A DNA stretch of 5,046 bases, from contig DNQL01000144.1 of the NCBI GenBank assembly GCA_003500765.1, positions 1 to 5,046 on the forward strand, read 5' to 3'. The translations under genes and the position numbers were made by a program. Positions 1-5,046 of this stretch are shown in pieces. How positions within the stretch are numbered: the first letter of the stretch is position 1; every line of letters begins with the position of its first letter. The notes under the pieces are model-generated. The model was not told the DNA's origin. It made no database searches and saw nothing but the letters and a program-made list of their open reading frames with translations. Origin of the DNA: Elusimicrobiota bacterium. Its GTDB lineage: Bacteria > Elusimicrobiota > Elusimicrobia > Elusimicrobiales > UBA9959.

Positions 1-341
1 TCTTCGCGCTCGGGCGCGGGAGGTCCGCGGACCTCGAGGAGGAGAGGGGGCGGATACTGGCCGCCCGGGCGGAGAAGCAGCCGCTGGACCTTCCTTCCGC
101 CGGCAGCGTCTTCCGCAGGCCGCCCGGGGATTACGCCTCGCGGCTCATAGACGCGTGCGGGCTCAAGGGCCTCTCCCGCGGGGGGGCTATGGTCTCGGAG
201 AAACACGCCGGTTTTATCGTTAACGCCGGCGGCGCTACCGCGGCGGATATAAAGGGCCTGATGGACGATGTCCGCGCCCGGGTGAAGGAGCGGACGGGCG
301 TGGAACTGCGGCTGGAGCAGGTGCTGCTGGGAGAATTTTAG
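1..341 (+). CDS. murB: UDP-N-acetylenolpyruvoylglucosamine reductase, C-terminal part (5' end outside window)
   Basis: This is the last 112 codons of MurB, the cytoplasmic flavoenzyme that reduces UDP-GlcNAc-enolpyruvate to UDP-MurNAc with NADPH in peptidoglycan synthesis. The frame is read from base 3 and stops at TAG 339-341. The visible part matches the family's C-terminal substrate-binding domain. The GSVF motif (visible residues 34-37) carries the serine that in characterised MurB protonates the enolpyruvyl intermediate. It is followed by an 'LIDACGLKG' helix and the near-invariant 'GAMVSEKHAGFIVN' block (residues 61-74). The closing 'GVELRLEQVLLG' keeps the Glu expected to be catalytic (residue 105), although the usual LEPEV is altered to RLEQV. 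The protein ends three residues after that segment, as expected for a short bacterial form. The FAD-binding N-terminal domain lies upstream of the window. Its stop overlaps the stop of the convergent gene on the other strand. Confidence 0.95.
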   Translation, partial: FALGRGRSADLEEERGRILAARAEKQPLDLPSAGSVFRRPPGDYASRLIDACGLKGLSRGGAMVSEKHAGFIVNAGGATAADIKGLMDDVRARVKERTGVELRLEQVLLGEF

Positions 342-673
342 CGGCCGCGGAAGGTCTTTACCTGGAACTTGCCGGCGCCTATACTGATCCCGGCGAACAG
401 CAGCGCGCCGCCGGCCAGCATCAGAGGCACGCCGATGAGCGCCCCTATCAGGCTGGCGCTGAGGAGAACGCCGGGCACCAGGAGTATTATGCCGGCTATT
501 ATCAGGACCGCGGAGGCCAGGTAACGCATCCTGGCAAGGAGCCCGTGCCCCTGCCCGGCCGGTCCGGACGGCCTTTCGCGGCGGGCGAAACCGTCAAAGA
601 CCACTTCGGGTTCTATGACTTCCTCGTGGTTCTTTCTTCCCGCCGGGGCGGCCGGCCGCAGGCTTTTGCTCAT
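338..673 (-). CDS. small two-helix inner-membrane protein of unknown function
   Basis: I do not recognise this protein. From ATG at 673 it has 111 residues. A charged, Pro-rich N-terminal half (residues 1-50, including 'HEEVIEPEVVFDG' and a basic RRER) is followed by two closely spaced hydrophobic helices (about 51-72 and 74-100) and a short basic tail ending KTFRGR. Positive charges at both ends suggest a hairpin with both termini in the cytoplasm. A GTG at 688 would add five residues (MYNYR) and has a possible AGGGG ribosome-binding site six bases upstream. I prefer the ATG because a perfect TATAAT (685-680) ends exactly six bases before it, which would place transcription start on the A of the ATG; the start choice is uncertain. 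The gene runs divergently from the peptidase gene and converges on murB with a 4-base overlap of stop codons. Codon quality and a clear membrane profile support a real gene; no function can be inferred. Confidence 0.75.
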   Translation of the reverse strand: MSKSLRPAAPAGRKNHEEVIEPEVVFDGFARRERPSGPAGQGHGLLARMRYLASAVLIIAGIILLVPGVLLSASLIGALIGVPLMLAGGALLFAGISIGAGKFQVKTFRGR

Positions 674-708
674 CCGGTAATTATACACCCAAAGCCCCTG
701 CCGCGCAA
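673..708 (-). promoter_or_regulatory. putative leaderless promoter of the small membrane-protein gene
   Basis: On the minus strand a perfect -10 box TATAAT lies at 685-680. A weak -35-like TTGCGC (708-703, three of six consensus bases) lies exactly 17 bases upstream. Six bases separate the -10 from ATG 673, so the predicted +1 is the A of the ATG and the transcript would be leaderless. The alternative reading is that these bases are the first codons (Tyr-Asn-Tyr) of a gene starting at GTG 688. Confidence 0.5.
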
Positions 709-742
709 TGAAAAGTCAATATAACGCGTTTATAATATAGTA
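708..742 (+). promoter_or_regulatory. putative leaderless promoter of the peptidase / PorV-like operon
   Basis: A perfect -10 box TATAAT lies at 731-736, followed by only five bases before ATG 742. Transcription is expected to start at 742-743, at or beside the start codon. No purine-rich Shine-Dalgarno sequence precedes either ATG 742 or the alternative ATG 748, which fits leaderless initiation. No good -35 is visible; the best 16-18-bp-spaced hexamers (707-714, A-rich) match poorly. An 8-bp palindrome AACGCGTT (723-730) abuts the -10 and could be an operator, but this is weak. Confidence 0.5.
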
Positions 743-3700
743 TGCCTATGCGGCCTCGTATCCCACGCGCGCTGATATTCGTCTTTGCGGCGGCTTTTCC
801 CTGCGCCGTCTTCGCCCAGTCCCGGCGCGTGAACCCGGCTTTCCTGCAATACGCCGCTTCCGCGGACGTGTCGGAGCCGTCTTCCCGGGTGCAGGTCCTT
901 TCCGCTTCTTCTGAGCCTTCTTCCGAACCTTCGTCCACGCGCCCCAAGGGGCTGCGCCCTTCGCCGGTGGACCTTTACCATACCGCCGGTACGGATATAA
1001 GCGCTTCGTTCCGCCGTTCTTTCTCCCCGGCCGCCCTGCCGTCCAGCGGTTACGCTCCCGCCTACGATCTCAGGGATTACGGCAAGGTCACTCCCGTAAG
1101 GGACCAGGGGGCCAACGGCAACTGCTGGGCTTACGCCACTTACGCTTCGCTGGAGTCCAGCCTGCTTACCGCCGAGACCTGGGACTTCAACGAGTACCGC
1201 ATGTCCACCACCCATGATTTCGACTGGACGATAGACGAAGGCGGCAACGCGTCGATGTCCGCCGCCTATCTCACCCGCTGGAGCGGGCCCATGACGGAGG
1301 GACAGTCCTCTCCTGTACGCAAGCACCTGCAGGGGATGACCTGGCTGCCGCCGGCCGCGGGGCCCAACGAGGCCGCTTTCAAGAACAATGTAAAGGCCGC
1401 GCTGACCGCGCATGGCGCGCTTTACGGCAGCATATATTCGGACAATAACGCCTTCCGCGATAATTCGACTCATTTTTACAACAGCAAGTGCACGGGAGGG
1501 CCTTTCACGGTGGGGGAGTGCTCGTGCAGCCCCGGGGGGGACTGCGGCGGGCACGCCATCACGCTGGTCGGCTGGGATGATAACTACGCGGCTTCCAATT
1601 TTACTACCGCCGCCCACGGCACGCCCGCCGGCAACGGGGCCTTCCTGGCCAAGAACAGCTGGGGGACCGGCTCCGGCGCCGCCGGCTATTTCTACATCTC
1701 GTACCACGACACCAGCGTCGGCGGAGAGACGGCCCTTTTCAACGAGGCGGAGGCCACGGATAATTACACGGCCATATACCAGTACGACCCGCTGGGCTAT
1801 GTTTACAGGATAGGCAAGCAGGATATCGAGGGGACCGGCAGCCTTACGGAATGGATGGCCAATATCTTCACGGCTTCCGCCGACGGGCATATACGCGCGG
1901 CCGGCTTCTATACGACGGACGTCAACGCCGCCTACGAGGTATATGTCTATACCGGCGTCACCGCGGGCGTGCCGCGCAGCGGCGCGCTGGCCTGGAGCGG
2001 CAGCGGCACCCTGGCGGCGGCCGGCTATCACACCGTGCCCGTGGCCGGGGTAGTGCCGGTATCTTCGGGGCAGCGCTTCTCCGTCGTGGTGAAGCTTACC
2101 AACCCCTCGGACCAGTACCCGGTCGCCGTGGAGGCCAATACGCTGGACTGGGCCGCGCCGCAGGACTACAGTTCGGGCGCGACGGCTTCCGCGGGGCAGA
2201 GCTACGTGAGCTCCAACGGGTCCTCATGGACCGACCTGACCACGGTGCGCAACAGTTATTTCGGCGACGATTTCTACCGCTCCAATGTCTGCCTCAAGGC
2301 CTACGCCGACGCCGACGCCACCCCGCCGACTGCCGTCGGCGCCGTCTATGACGGCTCGGCCGCCGGTTCCGACATAGATAAGACCGGCTCCACCACGCAG
2401 CTTTCAGCCAACTGGACGGCCTCCTCCGACCCGGAAAGCGGCATAGCGCGCTACGATTACGCCATAGGGACCTATGCCGGCGGCACGGACGTGCGGACCT
2501 GGACCTCCAACGGGACTTCGCTGTCGGTGACGGCCTCGGGCCTTTCGCTCACCAACGGGATCACTTACTATTTCGGCGTCAGGGCGGTGAACGGGCTGGG
2601 GCTCTTTTCCTCGACCGCCTGGTCCGACGGCCAGATAGTGGACACCAGTACTCCGGGGGACGTGCCCTATGTCTATGACGGCACCGGTTACGATTCCGAT
2701 TACGCCACCTCCCTGACGTCCCTCTCGGCCAACTGGGGGGCTTCGCCGTCGGAAGGCGTCACGGCCTACGAATACGCCATCGGCACCTCGCCCGGAGGGA
2801 TCGATGTGTCCGGCTGGACCCCGGTCGGCGCGGCTCTTTCCGTCACGCGCACGGGGCTGTCCCTGGCCGAGAATGCGACCTATTATTTCTCGGTGAGGGC
2901 TTACAACGGATCCTCCGGCTTCTATTCCTCCGCGCTGTCTTCCGACGGCCAGCTGACCGACACGATAGCGCCCCGGGCCCGGGTGATAGTCCAGAGCGGC
3001 CTGCCTGCCGCGGGCGGGACTTTCTCGGCGCGCCTCGTCGTGGACGAAACCAACTCCCTCGCCGCCGAACCGGTCTTCTATTTCACGGACTCCGGCGGCC
3101 GCCGGGTTGACCTGGAACTCTCGCGCGTCAACGCCTCCACCTGGACCGCCTCGGCCTATATCGAGTCCTATTACTCCACCGGCACCGCCGCTTTTCATTT
3201 CTTGGCGCCGGACCCGGCGGGCAACGCGGGCTCGGCGATAGACTCCGGCGCCACTTTCCAGATAGACCTGTCGCTGGCCGGCGCCTCAGGCGGCCTGGTG
3301 TCGAACAGCGACGGTATGGCCGTCTCCATGCCGGCGGGGGCCGTGCCCGGCACTTACTTCGTGGAGATATCGACGGTGGCGGCCGCGCGCCGGCAATCCG
3401 CGGACGCTTCCTCCCCGGATTCCGTCGCTCTCTATCATTACGACCTCTCCCGGGAATTCCTGTCCTTCGACGCCTCCGGCCTGCCGATAACTTCTTTCTC
3501 CGCGGCGCCGACGCTGGTCCTCGCCTATCCCGACGCCGACAATGACGGCAGGATAGACGGCGACCTGGTCTCCGAAAGCCTGGCCTGGATCTATTACCTC
3601 GACGAGGCCGCGGGCCGCTGGGTCGCGCTGCCGTCGGTCACGCGCGACGCGTCGGGCAATACGCTGAGCGCTCCCGTCGAACATTTCTCGGTCTATTCAG

Positions 3701-4017
3701 TAAGGGTGTCGGCGTCGTCCGCCGGGGGGCTGGGCTCGCTCAAGGCCTACCCCAATCCCTGCGACATGCGGTTCTCGTCCGCCCTGACCATCGCCGGCGT
3801 TCCGGCCGACGCGGCGGACGTCCGTGTTTATATCTACAATTCCGCCGGCGAGCTGGTCAGGACGCTCTCGCGGGGCGACGGCGTAGGGACTTTCAACGAG
3901 GTTTCCTGGAACGGGCGGCTGGCCGGCGGGGAGAAAGCGGCCAGCGGTATCTATATATACCTGGTGAAGACCTCCAATTACGGCAAGGCGAGCGGGAAGT
4001 TCTACCTGGTCTGGTGA
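742..4017 (+). CDS. secreted papain-like (C1A) cysteine peptidase with lectin-like, Fn3-like and FlgD/T9SS-like C-terminal domains
   Basis: This is a 1091-residue secreted multidomain peptidase. Residues 1-25 form a signal peptide (basic start, hydrophobic core, cleavage expected after VFA). Residues 26-103 are a pro-like segment with 'NPAFLQY' and 'RPSPVDL', as in lectin-domain C1 peptidases. The catalytic domain (about 107-335) shows oxyanion Gln122, nucleophile Cys128 (NGNCWAYA), His271 (GGHAITLVGW) and Asn305 (KNSWGTG), so the triad is complete. A lectin-like domain follows (about 340-521), then two Fn3-like repeats (about 528-635 and 638-741), an Ig-like domain (745-845) and a ZU5-like domain (850-990) with the loop D931-A-D-N-D-G. 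The last domain (997-1091) is FlgD-like and begins LKAYPNPC. Oddities are four cysteines (250, 260, 262, 268) just before the catalytic His and absence of the usual Cys before the active site. ATG 748 is an equally possible start. The PorV-like gene follows after four bases. Substrate unknown; extracellular protein degradation or surface processing is inferred. Confidence 0.96.
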   Translation: MPMRPRIPRALIFVFAAAFPCAVFAQSRRVNPAFLQYAASADVSEPSSRVQVLSASSEPSSEPSSTRPKGLRPSPVDLYHTAGTDISASFRRSFSPAALPSSGYAPAYDLRDYGKVTPVRDQGANGNCWAYATYASLESSLLTAETWDFNEYRMSTTHDFDWTIDEGGNASMSAAYLTRWSGPMTEGQSSPVRKHLQGMTWLPPAAGPNEAAFKNNVKAALTAHGALYGSIYSDNNAFRDNSTHFYNSKCTGGPFTVGECSCSPGGDCGGHAITLVGWDDNYAASNFTTAAHGTPAGNGAFLAKNSWGTGSGAAGYFYISYHDTSVGGETALFNEAEATDNYTAIYQYDPLGYVYRIGKQDIEGTGSLTEWMANIFTASADGHIRAAGFYTTDVNAAYEVYVYTGVTAGVPRSGALAWSGSGTLAAAGYHTVPVAGVVPVSSGQRFSVVVKLTNPSDQYPVAVEANTLDWAAPQDYSSGATASAGQSYVSSNGSSWTDLTTVRNSYFGDDFYRSNVCLKAYADADATPPTAVGAVYDGSAAGSDIDKTGSTTQLSANWTASSDPESGIARYDYAIGTYAGGTDVRTWTSNGTSLSVTASGLSLTNGITYYFGVRAVNGLGLFSSTAWSDGQIVDTSTPGDVPYVYDGTGYDSDYATSLTSLSANWGASPSEGVTAYEYAIGTSPGGIDVSGWTPVGAALSVTRTGLSLAENATYYFSVRAYNGSSGFYSSALSSDGQLTDTIAPRARVIVQSGLPAAGGTFSARLVVDETNSLAAEPVFYFTDSGGRRVDLELSRVNASTWTASAYIESYYSTGTAAFHFLAPDPAGNAGSAIDSGATFQIDLSLAGASGGLVSNSDGMAVSMPAGAVPGTYFVEISTVAAARRQSADASSPDSVALYHYDLSREFLSFDASGLPITSFSAAPTLVLAYPDADNDGRIDGDLVSESLAWIYYLDEAAGRWVALPSVTRDASGNTLSAPVEHFSVYSVRVSASSAGGLGSLKAYPNPCDMRFSSALTIAGVPADAADVRVYIYNSAGELVRTLSRGDGVGTFNEVSWNGRLAGGEKAASGIYIYLVKTSNYGKASGKFYLVW
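2323..2964 (+). repeat. two tandem Fn3-like protein repeats inside the peptidase gene
   Basis: Two copies of about 105 residues lie head to tail, at 2323-2646 (residues 528-635) and 2653-2964 (residues 638-741). Shared landmarks are 'LSANW' (554 and 661), 'YxYAIGT' (571 and 676), 'GLSL' (600 and 705), 'TYYFxVRAxNG' (608 and 713) and 'SDGQ' (628 and 734). The DNA has diverged more than the protein, so this is an old domain duplication and not a recent DNA repeat. Such modules usually act as spacers or binding domains in extracellular enzymes. Confidence 0.85.
3730..4014 (+). other. FlgD-like / type IX-like C-terminal sorting domain of the peptidase
   Basis: Residues 997-1091 form a compact terminal beta-sandwich. 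It has the start 'LKAYPNPC', the core 'VRVYIYNSAGELVRTL' (1030s-1040s), 'EVSWNGRLAGGEKAASGIYI' and the end 'GKFYLVW' right at the stop codon. This order (YPNP, IYNxxGELVRTL, WxGRxxxGxxxASGxYxY, GKFxLV) is that of FlgD Ig-like domains and of type-A sorting domains in type IX cargo. The known domain acts as an export or surface-anchoring signal in Bacteroidota. Whether it does so here is inference, supported by the adjacent PorV-like gene. Confidence 0.8.
4013..4017 (+). promoter_or_regulatory. ribosome-binding site of the PorV-like gene, embedded in the peptidase stop
   Basis: GGTGA, the 3' part of the AGGAGGTGA consensus, lies four bases before ATG 4022. That is the expected register for pairing with 16S rRNA. 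It includes the TGA stop of the peptidase gene, so terminating ribosomes could reinitiate. This supports translational coupling of the two genes and contrasts with the missing Shine-Dalgarno sequence at the operon's first start codon. Confidence 0.6.
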
Positions 4018-4021
4018 AGCT

Positions 4022-5046
4022 ATGACGATTTTAGCCGCCATCATCGCCCTGCTTCTGCCCGCCGCCCCCGCCGCGGCGAAGAGCGGCGTGGAGGCCATGC
4101 CTTTCCTAAAGCTCGACGCGGGTCCCCGGCCGGCCTCCATGGGCGGAGCTTACTGCGCCTCGGGGGACGACGCGGTCGCGGTCTTCTATAATCCGGCTTC
4201 GGCGGGACTTGTCGGCCGCCACGAGGCCTACCTGGGGCATAACGAATGGCTGGAGGGGATGCGGGTCGAGAGCGGCTCTTATGTCCACCCGCACGGCTAC
4301 CGCCTGACTTTCTTCGGCTCGCTGAACGCGCTGTTCAGCGGCGCCATGAGGAAATACGACGCACTGGGCACCCGGCTGGAAGACTTCGACGCGCGCGAGT
4401 ACGCGCTGGCCGGGGGGGCGGCGTATTACCTTGGCGCCGGCTTCCATTTCGGTGCCGCGGTCAAACTGCTGAACCAGTCGGTGGGGGGGAGCGGCGGCGC
4501 GGGATGGGCGGGGGACGCCGGCCTTCTGAAGAAATGGGACCGCTGGACGGCCGGGGCCTCGGTCTCGAATTTCGGCGGGAAGATATCTGTCGGTTCGGAG
4601 TCTTTCGAAGTGCCCCTGATACTCAGGGCCGGCGCCGCTTTCAGGCCGCTCGACAAGGTGACGATAGCGGGGGAAGGGGTGAAGAACGGCGAGGCCGGGT
4701 TCGAAGGCGCCCTCGGCGGCGAGCTGGCCCTGCCTTCGGGAGCGGGACAGGTCTTTTTTATCCGCGCCGGGCTGCGTTCCGGCCGCGACGAGAACACCGG
4801 TCCCGGAGTTTCGGCGGGGCTGGGTATGCGGACCGGCCCGCTCGGCCTGGATTATTCCTTCTCTCCCTACGGAGACCTGGGCGGCGCCCACCGTCTTTCG
4901 CTTTCTTTTTTGTTCGGCGCCCGGCGTCCCCCCGATCTCGCCAAAAAGCCGTACGCCCCGGCCCGCGACGCCCGCCCTTACTGGAGCGAGGAAAAGCCCG
5001 CCCCGCGCTCGCCCTCGTCCCGTCCTGCCGACAGGCCGGCGTCCAG
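4022..5046 (+). CDS. PorV/PorQ-family outer-membrane beta-barrel protein (3' end outside window)
   Basis: The frame is open from ATG 4022 to the window end, giving 341 residues with no stop. Residues 1-19 look like a signal peptide (hydrophobic core, cleavage near AAA|K). The mature N-terminus carries the PorV/PorQ signature: 'FLKLDAGPRPASMGGAY' (about 27-43), then 'DDAVAVFYNPASAGL'. After this come alternating Gly/aromatic beta-strands and, near residues 277-299, the typical barrel end 'LDYSFSPYGDLGGAHRLSLS' followed by FLFG. The family is FadL-like outer-membrane barrels. PorV in the type IX secretion system binds cargo C-terminal domains and shuttles them to the cell surface. Here the neighbour four bases upstream is a peptidase with such a domain, which suggests a cognate role; this is inference. 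Unusually, at least 42 Pro/Arg/Lys-rich residues (300 onward) follow the last strand. It could instead be a general structural barrel unrelated to secretion. Confidence 0.9.
   Translation, partial: MTILAAIIALLLPAAPAAAKSGVEAMPFLKLDAGPRPASMGGAYCASGDDAVAVFYNPASAGLVGRHEAYLGHNEWLEGMRVESGSYVHPHGYRLTFFGSLNALFSGAMRKYDALGTRLEDFDAREYALAGGAAYYLGAGFHFGAAVKLLNQSVGGSGGAGWAGDAGLLKKWDRWTAGASVSNFGGKISVGSESFEVPLILRAGAAFRPLDKVTIAGEGVKNGEAGFEGALGGELALPSGAGQVFFIRAGLRSGRDENTGPGVSAGLGMRTGPLGLDYSFSPYGDLGGAHRLSLSFLFGARRPPDLAKKPYAPARDARPYWSEEKPAPRSPSSRPADRPAS

Noticed and set aside
341..350. GCGGCCGC palindrome just after the murB stop as a terminator
   Set aside because: It has no loop and no following T-run, and it lies inside the convergent coding sequence.
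714..719. TTGACT on the minus strand as a -35 box
   Set aside because: The spacing to TATAAT (685-680) is 28 bases, and nothing like a -10 lies 17 bases downstream of it.
742..820. Lipoprotein signal around Cys21 of the peptidase
   Set aside because: The residues before Cys21 (AAFP) do not fit a lipobox, and a standard cleavage site after VFA (residue 25) fits better.
1534..1540. G7 tracts (180-186, 1534-1540, 4412-4418, 4483-4489) as phase-variation switches
   Set aside because: Each encodes Gly-Gly in frame, is short for slippage-based switching, and also occurs in the housekeeping gene murB, so GC background explains them.
730..2031. A 433-codon open frame on the minus strand, opposite the peptidase gene
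   Set aside because: It is Arg/Gly/Ala-rich with no recognisable domain and lies exactly opposite conserved catalytic motifs of the forward gene; long antisense frames are expected at this GC content.
1412..2351. Two forward-strand frames in another phase inside the peptidase gene (1412-1813 and 1851-2351)
   Set aside because: They give low-complexity Arg/Pro/Thr protein, while the overlapping frame carries the intact catalytic His, Asn and the lectin-like domain.
2404..3684. Further minus-strand open frames (2404-3198 and 3286-3684)
   Set aside because: They mirror the Fn3-like and Ig/ZU5-like regions, have shadow-like composition and no start context or homology I can see.
4106..4891. A 261-codon minus-strand frame (and a nested frame at 4426-4797)
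   Set aside because: They are antisense to the clearly recognisable PorV-like gene, whose signature motifs read in the forward frame.

Overview
The window is a GC-rich bacterial stretch with four protein-coding genes and almost no non-coding space. I suggest a diderm (outer-membrane) lineage outside the usual model phyla, most likely Elusimicrobiota or a related candidate phylum. The reasons are a secreted peptidase built from Fn3-like modules of the 'YxYAIGT ... SDGQ' type with a FlgD-like C-terminal domain, an outer-membrane PorV/PorQ-type protein directly behind it, and heavy use of ATA for isoleucine in GC-rich genes. The phylum call is inference; no rRNA or ribosomal gene is present to settle it.

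Layout: 1-341 (+) is the 3' end of murB (peptidoglycan precursor synthesis). It ends tail-to-tail, with overlapping stop codons, against a small two-helix membrane protein of unknown function at 338-673 (-). A 68-bp AT-rich gap (674-741) separates that gene from the divergent main gene. The gap holds a perfect TATAAT for each direction, each ending 5-6 bases before an ATG, which suggests two leaderless transcripts. 742-4017 (+) encodes a 1091-residue secreted papain-like (C1A) cysteine peptidase. Its order is signal peptide, pro-segment, catalytic domain with an intact Cys/His/Asn triad, lectin-like domain, two Fn3-like repeats, an Ig-like domain, a ZU5-like domain with a DxDxDG calcium-type loop, and a FlgD/type-IX-like C-terminal domain. 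Four bases later, 4022 to beyond the window end (+) encodes a PorV/PorQ-family outer-membrane beta-barrel with a Pro/Arg-rich tail.

Working model (inference): the peptidase and the PorV-like protein form a two-gene operon. The peptidase would cross the inner membrane by Sec, and its C-terminal domain would then be recognised by the PorV-like partner for export or display at the cell surface, as in the type IX secretion system of Bacteroidota. murB and the small membrane protein appear functionally unrelated to this pair.
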